Shown here one piece after another: positions 11,861 to 25,020 of a stretch of DNA of 64,000 bases. Source of the stretch: Melanocharis versteri. Taxonomy: Eukaryota; Chordata; Aves; Passeriformes; Melanocharitidae. A program made the translations under genes and the position numbers. Location of the stretch: contig VZTG01001997.1 of assembly GCA_013397845.1 (NCBI GenBank), forward strand, positions 1,078,884-1,142,883, written 5' to 3'. The notes under the pieces were generated by a model, which worked only from the letters and a program-made list of their open reading frames with translations, was not told the origin of the DNA and did not search any database. Position 1 is the stretch's first letter. Each line of letters begins with the position of its first letter.

Positions 11861-14800
11861 TTTATTACATGTTTTGAAGATAATTTTTGTAATAAATGCA
11901 AACCAGCCCAAACAATTCCACTGAAGAAAGAGAATTAGCTAACAGAAATGCTATAATCAGTATGAACGCTAAATGAATCATCAGTAGACACTGGAAGACT
12001 TACCCAACCATATATAAAACTTTGGAAACATATTTTGGAAATATACGGGATAAGAACAATTCCTGTAGAATGAATTTTCTTTTCCCACAGGAAGTAACAC
12101 CAGCCTGCAAATCACTTCTCTGCTCTCAGAGATGTTTCCCATATGGATCTGAAGATATTTTAATTTCCATATGTCCTGAGATAATTTCTCAGCCTCGCAT
12201 CCTGTAGTAATCCAGGATATCAGATGCAATACAGTCAAATATTAGATGGGATGTTCGTACATTTCTGTCTTGTAAAATTCAAAGGAACTTTTATCTAAAC
12301 ATTAAAATATATTCCTTCGCTCCCAAAGCAGTTCCATTTAATTTAGCATACCAACTTCTTTCTGGATTAAAATCTTTTCTATGTTACTCAAGAAAAAAGT
12401 TCATACCTCACAAATGAAATTTTTTGAAATATATACTTTGAAAAGTGTATGAACCTCTGTGATTTTGGCAGGAAATTTATTATCTTAAATAATCTTAGGA
12501 CATTCTTCTAGATAAATATGTTTTGAGTGATGAAAAATGAATACCAATGCTACAAACTTCAGTCACATGGAAGATAACCTTCATAAGATCTTAAAAGAAA
12601 TCAATGCCTGTCAAATTTTAAATTAAGCACCCAATTCACTGTGCTTGATCTGTAGAGCTAATATAAATTGACAAATTATTTTGAACAAACCTGAAAAACA
12701 CTAATGAAAGAAACATAAACTTGAAAAGATGTGCAGTTCCAGTTCATAAAATGAAAAAGACATTCTTTTATTTTCTAAGAGAGGTGCTGAGTGGATATCA
12801 GAATTTTTAACTGGTGACAGATTTGAGCTATTCCTGGGAGTCCGTTTCAGGAAAAGAGTTTTATGTTTTGATGGACAATGTCACATCTATGGAGTTAAAA
12901 AAATAAAAATCTTACACATCCAGCTCTGGAAGTTTGTCCAATAGGAACCACAAAGATGGGATGGAGGTCAAACGTTCTTAGGATATGGGCCTTCCTCATA
13001 GTCTGAGACCTCTTGATAGACATATGAGAGCATGAGTTAGCAGAGGATAGTGGGGGAAAATGACATTTAAACAAATGGAGATGAATTATTGTTTTGATCT
13101 CAGTTTCCCACTAGGCAGCTGTAGAAATCGAGTGGCCAGCATATGGTGGAAAAAGATGAATTTGAATTTTGAACATCCAAAATTAAAGCAAACTCAAAGA
13201 CAAGGATTAACCTTATACATGTTCAAAGTATCGGTGGTTTTCCATTCTGAAATCTGGAGCAAACTCTTACTTTCACCAGAGCTCTTTTCAAGAATTTAGG
13301 AATCATCCTCATGTTGTAAGACATTCACAGCCATAAAGAAATCACCACAAAACCTAATAATTAAAAGGAATTCAAAACCAAACCATGATAAAATTCTCCG
13401 CTAATCAAGGAGTGACCTTCTCACCAGTCTGTGCTCTTTTAGAAGGAATCAGAGCATGACCAAATATTTCCTGGAACCTTTGCATGCTCTATACGCTGTT
13501 TTGTAGTTGGAGAGGACTCTGTCATGTCCAATGCCTTTTGTTTAGCTAGTCATTGAGAAAATGAGAGCAGCTACTCCAAAACCAATTTCATTTTTTCACT
13601 GGTCCATTTACTCATTTATTTTCTGCTCTTGAACTTGAGATGTTTATTAATAACATAAGAAAAGAGGAATGTTGCAAGTGTACTGGCGCCAGTGTAAATT
13701 CCTCTCCAAGCACAGAGAAGTCTCAGGGGCATAAATGGCAGAGATTTCTCCTGTATACAGACGCATCTGGTTTCTCCACAGGTTCTGAGGCAGCTCTGTT
13801 GGTGGCCCTGAAGCTGCCATTGTGCCTGCAGTCTGATTGAGCTAGAGATTGTTGTTGAGGCTCCTTTAGCTTCCCAGTTAAAATTGCTGTTAGTGTATCC
13901 CAGATTCACTAAAACTTAAACACTTTGGAAAAGAAGATATGGTTCAATTTGCCTTCAAGAAATCTATCTTGTTCGAAGAAATTAATAAACTAAAGGCTCT
14001 CGTTGTATTCTTAGCAGGGTTTCAGGAGCTGGCCCACTGAAGCCACAGGCAGTACAGATATTTTTTGCACCCAAAAGGGATCACATCAACAGGGAAAGTT
14101 AAGCCAGGTTCATGTTCAAATTCTGTGTGATTCCCTTTGGGTCAGATATGTGATAAGTGATATACTCTGTCCAAACTGTGCTGTGCAGAAGAGTTAGGGT
14201 GCTTGGGGCTCACCCATAGTACCCAGTGGTACCTCTGCAACTCCAGGGTCTCAGTCTTCATCAAGAGCGGGGTAAAGGCTAAAGAAAGGGAGCAGTACAA
14301 CCTTAGCAAAGACAGCTGGACTTTCTCAAAACCTCAGGAAATGTTTGCTTGAGTTTTTTTATTAGGCTTTGAGTTGCAACATCAGAGTTGCTGTTCAAAA
14401 AGAAGCTCAACATTCATTATACCATTGTACAGTGTGCTGATAAATATGCAGGAAAATGCTATCTGTTTAATCTGTGCAGGCATTCAAATCTTCTGTAATA
14501 CTTGGTAGAAATACTGGGCTGAATAATTATTTGCACTGCAGGAAAATAAAATAATTCTCACAGCAGCTGTTGCAATCTTCATAGTAAAAGCAGGAGAGTT
14601 TGTGCAGATGCTCCAGTCCTAGGAGCCATAGAGGCAGATGTATCAGAGGAAATACCAATACATGGTTTTGCATATTTTCTTCTCACTGAGCATTGCTATA
14701 GTAGCATCAATTTTCTGTCCATCACCCTTTCCTTCCCCACTGTTCCCTGTAGTGCATCAACATCACCCAGCTTCTCCCTTCCATTAGCTGATAACACTGT

Positions 14801-17800
14801 ACAGAAAAATAGCAGCATTTAAATACACCCACATCTTTCCAAAAAGTGAATTTTGCTAATGAATCTTTATTCCTTTAAATAGGACACCAGTAGTTCCCTT
14901 GTCTTCTGTACTAGGTTCATATCTCAGCTAAAGAAATAGGTTGCATGTACTTGTTGTTTCCCAGAGCAAGGAGGACAGAAGCAGCTTGCTCTTGCTGAAA
15001 CAGAAAGGAAAAGTATCTCCTCCAACGTGCATACATGCATTTGTTTCACAGGTCTGGGCAGAGGTGCCAATATCAAGAACCTCCAAATGGCGATGTGTAT
15101 TGGTTTGGAAATGTACATATGAATGACAATTAATTTCTTCAACTTACGAAGTTAATAGTGGTATTATTATCTTCCTGTAGGCAGACAGGGGGCAACTAAA
15201 TAATCTGCAAAATATCATTCCCTAGTGGAGCAAGACTCCTTCTATTCTTCTTTTCTTATCTACAGTTAATGATAACTCATGCAAATTACCTATTGTCAGA
15301 TATATTCTGCCCTCTTATGCTGGTACAGCTTCTCATGATTTCCCATTTGAAAGCAGCTCACAAAAAGTGTATTTCAAGCGAAGTTATTTGAGGATGTTGA
15401 TCTAAGCTAACTCCAATCTCCAGGAGAGGGAGGAATTGTTAAGCAAGATGTGTATGTTGGAATTCAAAACAAGAGAACAGTAGGAGAGTAGGAAGTAGGG
15501 TAGGAAGAGCAGAATGAGAAAGACCAGGAGGAGGGAGGACAGCTGATCCTTGCCAGTGGATAGAAATGATTGCCATGCTCTCCCGTTGGACCAAGTTCCC
15601 ATTGCATTCCCCTGATGACTTCTCACACACTGTGTCTTACTCACACATCTTGTAAATAGAAACAGCATTTAACATACTTAGGGGAAAATGTTACAGAAAA
15701 ACATTTTGACGTGCATTTTTTCTTATGAGGTGAATTTGCAAAACTGATGACACAAGTTTTAACACAAATGCTTGCCACCACATTCAATAGAAAAGTGAGA
15801 GTAAGTAGTGTACTAAGTCACATAACATTTATCATATGCTGGTAATTTTTTTCATTGTCTCTAATGGAAAAAATTTCATACTTGTGAGTTTTTAGTTTCT
15901 TTGGTTTTTTTCCTTTTAAATAACACAGGTCTGTCCTACTGCACCTGTATGACAAAAGACAGCTCACAGAGCAGGAATGTCTGCAGCGGCTGTCCTGCTT
16001 CATGCAGATTTGTTCTTTAGTCTGAGATTATTCCAGCAAAGCCTTCTGCATAGGTGAACTTTTGCCCTAAGGTAAGGATTTCTGCTGCCAGCCTTAAACC
16101 TCTTCCTAAGTTTTACAGAGGAAGAGAAGGTGGAGATACAGGGAAGGGCTTACTGGGAGACAAGTAGTTAGGGGGTCATACTCCTCTTTATCAATGCTTT
16201 CTAAAGACTCAGTTTTAAGGCCAGATGTGTTGCTATTTTCCATGGAGCTAGCAAAGACACATATCGAGAATGAAGCAGGACATGTTCCTCTACCAGTCTG
16301 ATACAGCAGAACACCTTACTTGGATGACTTTTACAATTATGTATTTAACCACTTAGTCGTACAAGTGTACCATTAAAAGAACTGCACCATGTCTGCAAAA
16401 AAATCTTCGAGTATTTCCTTCACAGTTTGGCCTCACCTCTGTTTGTGAGGTTCATTTTCAAGGAGCCATTATTTTCTTCATTATCTGCTCTTGTCTAAAG
16501 ACTGAGACTGATTGTAAATACTGATATGTGGTATCTTTTTGTCAAACTGTGTTTACAGGAATATTGCCCGTGCTTGCTGTCATGGCATCTCATGAGCTGT
16601 CTTAGGGGCTGCTTGAAGATGTTGATGTGGACTGGAGAGCTCACCGACCATTGTAAAACTTTGTAAAAATACTCATGCCACTAGAATTCACGGTGATGAG
16701 AAGTATACTGAAAAAAGAAACACCTAGGTCACCTGCAATCACCTGAAATGGGTTTGCTTATTCACTAGATTGAGTTAAGGGATTATTGAAAGTGAAATGC
16801 AGCATAGAATATAGCCTTGGAAAACTATTAACTGTGAAATATTCACAGCGAAAATAATGTCATTGTCCTTGATCCCACTCCTGGCTCCTACTCTTTTCAT
16901 TTGGGAGATCCCTAGATCGGTCTCCCAGACAGGGAAGCATTAATGCAGCAGAGGTGGATGGGTTGGAAAGCACTCTTTCCATGTGTGTCTCCACACGGAT
17001 AAACTTGCCCAATACCACTATTTCCTCGTAAAAATGCCTAAACTTCTTCTATTTCCTGTGTTGAAATTAGCTCTCAAATAAAATTGCTCATAATAAGTAA
17101 TTCTTAGATTTACTTTTTTCTTATATGTTATTATTCTGCTTAGCACTAAATCTACAGGAGACAGCACAGGCCACACCTGAGCTGTTACACCATTACATGA
17201 AATGACTTCCAGAAAGCAGTGCTTCCTATAAAAAGATTAAGAAGCGTGCCAGTTTTCCAACTGTTTGGAACCATACCTTTTGTCTGTGGTGTGTTGCCTA
17301 GTCAATGATTGAAGAGTCAAAAAATTAGTTGCCTTTGGAAGATAGCCCATTAAAAAAGCATTTTAGTTAATAAAAATAAAAGATTGTGCTTTTGCTTGTA
17401 TTCTTTTAAAAATTTTTCTTAAATAAGGATCCTCTAATTAGGTAACTTAATGGAATAAAATGTAGTGGAATAAAATGCCTTTAAGGCTCATAGCCAAAAT
17501 CTAAAAATCATAGACTATATCTATTTTTATTTCAGAAATTACTAACAGCTCAGTTCATGTCTTTACCAGCTGTAGTTATGCAGCTGAATGGGAAAAAAAA
17601 CCCCAGATGTTCACAATAAGAAAACTTCCTCTCCTAGTTCATGAACTCACAAATGTGTACGGTAGGAAAGTCATCTGTTTCTATCACAAATGGGAAACAC
17701 AACCATCAAATACAGCTTGAGATCCAAGCCAGAATCTTTTTTTACAGCAGAACAGTTCTAGGGGCACTTCCCAGGACACGGGCAAATCCCAAGATACAGA

Positions 17801-20800
17801 ATAGTACATTTTCAATGACATTGAAGCTGGTATGATTTTCATTTACAAAAATGTGTGTGTAAATGCCAGTTTCTCGTAAACACATCATGAAAATGTCTGT
17901 GAAAGGGTTTTTTAAAAACTCAGTTGGATTATACAATTATCATCACTGTTATTATGGTTCAGGAGCAAAAAAGGAAATTCGAATTAAAATAATTGCCCTT
18001 CTAAATGTTTACATACACTGTCTTTTGGATACTGTGGTCACTTGTGTGTAATAGTCAGGGACCTGAGAATTCACAAAAGTGGGCTGCTAACGATGTCTAA
18101 ATAAAATCAGCTCAGATGCAAATATGTGATTCATAAGCAATGGATGATTACTCTTCCTACAAATGTTGCTTACTCTTCTAATTTGAAAGTTAAAACCTCC
18201 CAAAATTGCAGGGATTCTCTCTGTTCTCATGTACTTGCACAGAAACTTTTCCAACAATAACAATTTGGTGATTCCACCACAGAGATACCAGGGACTTGCC
18301 CGGGCAGGAGCGGTGGCTCTCCAGCCCCAGCTGCCCTTGGCCAGACACCTTATTCTCTGTTTCTTCCAGCACCATCGAAATCAGGCACCCCTGGCTCTGT
18401 CATCACGGGGATGCCACAGGTGCACAGTCACTTCTGATGGGGTGGAGATGTTCCCCAGGACCCTGCACCCTCTTCACAGCACCCTAATCTATGTTCTCCT
18501 GCCAGGCTCTCCAGACAAGCCTGTGCTAGGTTTTTCATGCCACAGACACTGGACCCTGAATAAAATATCCTACACTTGAGTTATCCCTTTCCCCTTTAGG
18601 TGGGTATGGGCCTGCTTTTCTGTTTCCTTTAACACATTTACCTCAGTTCCAATTCTGGGTCACTTCTTTCTTCAGTTCCCCTGGTTCCCCTGTTATTACA
18701 GACCAATTATAATGCTTTACCTAAATGTTTCCCCACACTATGAGGGTCTGATTTTATTTCCAACTTCCAACTTTCTAGCTTTCCTGGCCTGAAGACTTTA
18801 CTGCCAGCTACAATTACATGATACTAATGATTGCATGTCCAACAAATCCTTGACTGAAAACCAAAGAATACAGACACAGTTCAGCTCCCACCGGACCTGA
18901 AAGGTGATTCAAATTCTTTCCATACTTCCATGAGCTTTGTTTTTCAGGAAAGTTCTCACACTGCAATAAGTCATCTATACTTTGATAGACTGGATACATT
19001 TGCATCCCTCCAAATGATTTGGATTAAAAGCAGACTTGACAACAATGTCACCTTGTATGACAGACTTACAATGGTAGAAAACTAGAATAAACTTAAAAAT
19101 AAATGCACAAAACAAGAAAACAATTTTCAACCCAAACTAACATCTGCTATGGTTTTATCCTATTAAAGGAAAATGAGAAAGCCATGTCTTAAACATGTCA
19201 CATGCACAAAGCACTGCCTTTAGATACATTTTGGTTTGGAACTACGTGGGTTCTGGTCCATTATTGCCTATCTGACCTGACTTGTTGTCTATTGTATACT
19301 TAAGATTTGTCTCCAAATTTTTTCTAATCAGCTAATTGCTAGTTTATCATGTAGAAAATGTAGCCTTAAAAGGACTGTAATTACATCATTATCATCCACA
19401 GTGGGCTGTAAAAGAGCTTTGCAAAATGAATAGGCAGTGTTTCAACAAAAGTATCTATGGAAGCTCCTTTATTTACAGAGAAAAATACCCAGAAGTTTTA
19501 ATGTTTATTTGCTCTCTGGCAGCCTAAAGAAAATTTAAGTGGGTGTCAGTTTAAAAGAACCCCAGGAGACAGGACACTGGTTTCCCTACACAGATGTCCC
19601 TTAATCCCTGCAGTTTTTCTGTGGGAACTGGAGAAACAGGGTCTTGTTCTCCACCCACATTATATCAGTAATTTTCAGAATAAGAAATTTTGCAAAATAA
19701 AGAAACAAATGCCTAAAACAAAACAGAACTCCAACAAAAACCTAGTGAAGCACACAATGAAACCTTCCAAGTTAGGATGCATGGACTTGTGTTCACTTAC
19801 AAAATCATTCCCTGTCTAATCTCAGAACAAATGCCCCTTCATCTCCTTCTTAAATTGAATGCCAAAGGCTGAAACTTTAATGCAGAGGAGAAAAACCTTA
19901 GGAAATTTCTGGTTAGAGAGCAATACTTGACTTGGTAAACAGCTCTTTGGGTTTACCTTATTTGTACATTGCACACAGAGTAAAAACCCTATAGTGACTG
20001 ATTCAGTTATTATGCATGATAAAGCAGGTGATATTGCTTGACTTCTGTTAAACAAATACTCTTTTAAAAGGTTTTGTTATTTAAACAGCTTAGGAATTTA
20101 TTATATTGCCATTCAAATATGAATGTTAATGAGGTTTGCCTGATATTTTATAAAGACATTTTACAGTCTTTTACTATTTGTGGCTAGAACTGAAATTTTC
20201 AGAGTATGTGCGTAAATGATCATATCATGAGTTGAGGTACACTCAAGTATACATACACATGAGTATTTACTATTTCACATCTGGGAAAAACAAGAAAAAT
20301 GAGAAATAATCATTTAAAGAAAAAGAAAATAGAGCATTTGCTTTACTGTGTGAATTAAAAATTTAAAATATCTTTAAAAAGAGGCAATTTAAAAATAATA
20401 TTTATGGAGTATGAAACATGATATAAGAAGCAATAAAGCTTGCAAGCTGGAAAATGTTAAAAGGGGCAGAAAGAAGAATAATATCACTTGCAAAATCACT
20501 CAAAGTAGGCAGGAAAACTTAGTAACAATTATTCAGGAAAGGCAGAGCTTGACAAATCACTCTGTTCTGTGTTAGGAAACAGGCAGATACAGCCCTTCTA
20601 TAGCTAAAGGCAATTTCAGATGCAAACATTTTGAAATGTCAAGCTAGTCTAAATAACCTCTGGGAGAGACGTTTTTCCAAGCAGGTGCTTAGCTACCCAC
20701 ATCTGTGAGGTGGCTGGTGGGCAGGAGCTGCTCACGCTGGCTCAGGAGGGATCAGAAATGCAGCCTGGAAGTGCAGGGTACCTCTGATACCCAGTGGCCA

Positions 20801-22119
20801 TCGAGGCAGGTCCTTCTCTGCCTCTCCTTCTCTGCCCTGCTCCCGTCTCTCAGCTCTGCACAGCCCCCAACACTCACAACATCCTTCTACAGTCCACTTC
20901 CAACAGTACAGCAGAAAACTGCCTGGTTTGTATTTTCGCAAGTTTAGTTCTTTTGCTGGATTAGTGAGCTTTGTCATCTCATGGAAGTTCAGAATACCAT
21001 AGCTGGCACCGTGTAATAAATGAACGTAAGCAGAAGGGATTTTGCAGGTAAAGGTTCTGGAAGGGGGAGGCTGGGACTACCATCTTTCAGCAGGGGTGGC
21101 CAGTGGGAATCCCATGGGCCCCCCCCCCACCCCCCCCATTCTCCTGCTGCTTCATCCTTGCTGAGAAACACCCCAGGCATATGCTGGGCTGCCCAAGAAG
21201 CCCTGCTGCAGAGCTCAGACTGCAGTGTGTGGGTTGTGTGTATCTCACATGGCTTGCAGAAACCAATTTGCAAAAATTATTCAGACAGCAACCCTAGAGG
21301 AATAAACTGAGCATAGAATCAAGATGAAGCTACACAGAAAAGGATCCCAGACACAATATCTATATAGGTCTGCAGCTGGACATAGACTGTGCCCTTCAGA
21401 CCTTGCTTTCACTGAAAGGGAGTCAGATGCCATAGCTAGGAAGAGAGCGGATTTAGTGAATGAAACAGTTTTCAGACGTCTATTGAGCTTCCTGCTCTTT
21501 TTCTTTTTTTGCTCATATTTAACCAAGGCTTATTGTCTAAATTCACTCAGATATTTACGGGTGCTGGTTAAACTCAGCAGCTGTAGCAAACGTGCAAGTC
21601 AGTCATGCTATCTCCTACGGAAGCATGCTCAGTCCTTCCTTTTCTCTCCTGCCTCCTCTGAGCGAATCGCTAGCCTTTGCAGATGGCCTCTTCTCAGCAT
21701 TTAAACTGGGATCTTTCCAGTTACAGGGACACACTAATTTTGCAGCAGTTTTAAGAGTGAAATGTTGGAATCACATAGACCAGAGCAGGAATGAGCATTA
21801 CAATATGCATGGGCAGAGACTCAAAGAAAAAAGGAGTCCTTCTCAGCCTTCTGGAAATTTCTCGTATTGTCATTACATCTAAAGCCTGATTTCAGTGCCC
21901 AAAAATCTTTAAAATGTGGAAATGTGGTTGGTAAAAGTAACTGCATAGATGTAACAAGATTTGCTCAGACATTTGACATACTGTTCCTATTGAGAGTTGT
22001 TTGTTTAGACTTGTCTAATAAAACCATCTAATATGTGATTTATTGATACAGTGTAGCATTAACTTTTCACTCGGGACTGGAGCAGGAGGTTTTATGCAGC
22101 ATTTACAGGGACTTGCAGC
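11861..22119. other. Unique sequence with scattered G+C-rich patches, no gene recognised
   Basis: Most of it is A+T-rich and dense with stops. G+C-rich patches at about 18.29-18.52 kb and 20.70-21.20 kb hold open frames up to 116 codons, but on both strands and without recognisable domains. The 126-codon frame at 21324-21704 (+) has no recognisable domain and shares its span with an 81-codon minus-strand frame. No RNA gene or element was identified. Confidence 0.55.
21119..21137. repeat. Poly(C) tract interrupted by one A
   Basis: Eleven C, one A, then seven C inside a locally G+C-rich patch (about 21.04-21.20 kb). Such tracts are length-unstable and prone to sequencing error. Open frames crossing it on both strands are therefore unreliable. 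Confidence 0.9.
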
Positions 22120-22787
22120 CATTCGGCCAGTACTGAATATTAATCTCAATGAACTGGAAAAATCACAGTGAATAAAATTTGCAGATGACGATGGGCAGAG
22201 GAGTGGATCTCAGCAGACAGGCTGGGAAAGTTGCAGCAAAGTGTATTCAGATACAGTTAAATGCAAAATATGTCTAGGGACTACAAAGGCAAACCCAGCC
22301 CAGAATAATAGACTAAATCTTGGGAAACAGTGACACTCAAGAAAGATGTATATTTTTAAAAAGTTTTTGAATTAGAGAGGCAATGGATTCAGTTTGTTCA
22401 CTGAAAAGAAATGCCTTGAATACCATGCACAAATATCTGCCACATAAAAAGAAGAAATGCATATTGCAGATTCTTTAACCTTGTGGAAAATCCATAAGAA
22501 GAGCAAGTGCCTGGAAGCTGAAGCTGGGGAAATTTAAATGATGCATGCTAGAGCAAGCTTAGATGAACATTAGGTGTTATTAAATGAACGACTAGAATGA
22601 GCTGCATTTGAAGGTCGTGTACTTACAGACACACTTTTCCTTCAAATAAAGAATTGCTGATCTTCAGCAGGATGGGCTCTAAACTCAAGGCAGACACTAG
22701 TAATTGTCAGAACACTGGGTTAACAGGTGTTTAGCAGGTCATGAGACAGCAGTAGCTGATGGTCCTTTCTGCTTTAAACACCATGAA
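22120..22787 (+). repeat. Old CR1/L3-type LINE remnant (ORF2 C-terminal part plus 3' UTR)
   Basis: A degenerate LINE in plus orientation, identified by an ordered series of blocks typical of CR1/L3 elements of amniotes. At 22178-22189 the codons read F-A-D-D, the reverse-transcriptase catalytic box, in the usual context 'aataaa(a)tttgcagatgac'. Near 22200-22330 come blocks like 'acaggctgggaaagt', 'gcagcaaa' and 'aaatgcaaaatat'. At 22553-22600 is a block like the family's 'ctagatgaacattag'. At 22735-22787 is a 3' UTR-like block: 'gcaggtcatgagacagcagtagctgatggtcctttctgctttaaa' in outline, close to the usual CR1 'gaggtcagactagatgatc..ggtcccttctggccttaaa'. The frame is broken by many stops and indels, so it is dead. 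No target-site duplication is obvious. The start is approximate; similarity fades before about 22120. The assignment to CR1/L3 rather than another jockey-clade LINE is from memory of consensus sequences. Confidence 0.7.
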
Positions 22788-24950
22788 CACCTGCATAAAG
22801 TTGAACACAGTGGCTTGCTTTTTAAAATCTACTTTCTAATAAATTTTAGCTGCATTATCTTAAAGTATTTTCCACAAAGTGTCTGGCCTGGCCAAATATC
22901 TTTGAAAATGATACAGTAGTATGCCGATACCTGGATATATAATTAACCTGTAGGTGCCAAAAAAATTCTTGCCTGTTTCAAGATCCAGACATCATTGAAA
23001 GATCTTTAGAGAAGGAATGATACAGGAAACGTGACTTGTAATCATTAATTCTGAATTTCTCTAGCTTGTCACACATATAGAAACACCTCTGGAAGGTAAG
23101 GAACTCTCATGGATCCGTTCTAGACTCTTCCTCATGTTTCAGCCCTTATCTGCATTTATATATTACTTTTGAAAGGAAAAAAATGGATTTGTGAATTTGA
23201 ATAAAATATTCACTGCATTCAACCTTTCAAGTGCTGCAATACATGTTCTTCAAAATGGCATGGCTTATGTGTGCACTTCCTTGTGGGTGATAGAAAAGGG
23301 ACAAGGGAGATGCTGCAGCCTCTCCCCAGCACCAGAAGAATATTCACTTCCTTCCCTCTGGGTAGCGTTGCTACCGGAGCTCCTGGTGGCAACTTCACCT
23401 GTTCTCACTTTGTCTGAAATACCCACGAGGATTCACAGGCTTCCCTTTTACATGAGTTTTGAATTCCTGATCAGAGGGTCAGTGTTCTTTGCTAATCTAT
23501 TCTGTCTGCATTTTGATACAGGTTGACTCACACTTTCCTATTTCAAATCAGTGTTCTGTCATGACCATCTGCTTCATTACTTTCTTCCACTTCATAAATA
23601 TGAAAGAGGCAAAATAACTCCAAAAATAACATTAAATGCAAAAGGAGAGGTTGCCCTAAGATTATTCTGTGAGACTCACCATGACATAGTAAAGTAGAAA
23701 TTTAGTGCCACTCTGATTTATTATATCCAGCCAACCATTTTCAGGACAGTGCCTTAACATAACTGGCAATAGAATATGAGCTGACTTATATTAATTGATA
23801 GCAATTGATTCAAATATATTTTAAAAGGCAGCTTACTGCCTTGCTATACTCTCCTGTCTATGCTTTGTCTACGTGAGGCTTTGTCTGTACTGAGGCTTTC
23901 TGTTCCTCAGCTGTACATCAGTGCCAAGGCGTTTAGCAGCATCCTTGTGCTATTGGCAAGTCTCGAGGGGCTGGGCCTGTCGGGGGTCATTGATTTCCTC
24001 AGGGCCAGGATCCCACTCAGTGTTAACGAGAGCTTCACATCTGGCATTGCTGTTGAACATGGTTGCTGATGTGGAGCTTTCCCTGTCCTCTCATTTCTTG
24101 ACAGACTGGGGCAGGCTCTGGTGCCAGCAGCCAGGATTTTCACAGGAAGATCTCAGTACTAAACACTGCTTGAGTGAAGAACAAATCTGGCTACAGAGTT
24201 GTGATGCAAGTACAATTTGTGAACCAAAACCTGAATGTCATGGGTTGTCTTTGCTTGCCACTTTAAAATCAGAACAGCAAGGTAATAAATAAAACAGCTA
24301 GTTAATAAATAAAATTGGTCATACTGTCATTCGTAAGCTATGTATATATGTATGTCAGAACTTACCTGCATGATTCTCAGGTAACTTGAATTCAATTCTA
24401 TTACTCCCAAACTTATTTGCAAAACTAAACTGTTGTTGACAGAAGGAAATAGAGCTTTTGCTTTGTTTTAATTTATTCTTTTCATCTGATGCTGTTTTCC
24501 TCTGAGATATCTTGCTCATTATTTTTAGCACAATTAATGAAATTCTGTATTTATTGGGAATTTTCCTTTCACTTCAGTGGCTTATAATTCTACCTCATAC
24601 AGTGCAAAGAAGTATAGGTGTAACAGATAATTTTAGAAGAGAGCCTCAGTATATGCAGAACAGTGTAACAAGTTCACTTTTACTGAATTCCTAAATTCAG
24701 CAAATGCAAAACCATCAGAAACATCCATTTAGATATGCTGACATGAAAAAATTATAGAGAATAAGATTGTTCCAGCTCCCAATGAAGCAAAAAAATCTCT
24801 CTTAGTAGAATCTGTCTCCGTCCCTTTCTTTTGAAGAAAAGGTTTTGGGCTGTTCTTCACCAGGAAGAGTGAGACTTCTTGGGTTAGGATACTGTGTGTG
24901 CAACCCTAATGGATGGATGGGTTATCTCTCGGCTCATGGATTCATAAATT

Positions 24951-25020
24951 GATATATGCATATATATATGTGTGTGTGTGTGTGTATGCATATGATTATA
25001 TATGTATATGCAGTGTGTAT
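24951..25020. repeat. Compound TA/TG microsatellite
   Basis: Alternating pyrimidine-purine sequence: a TA-rich segment, an uninterrupted (TG) run near 24970-24985, then further TA-rich text. It is likely polymorphic. The alternating TG run can adopt Z-DNA in principle; there is no sign of a function here. Confidence 0.9.
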
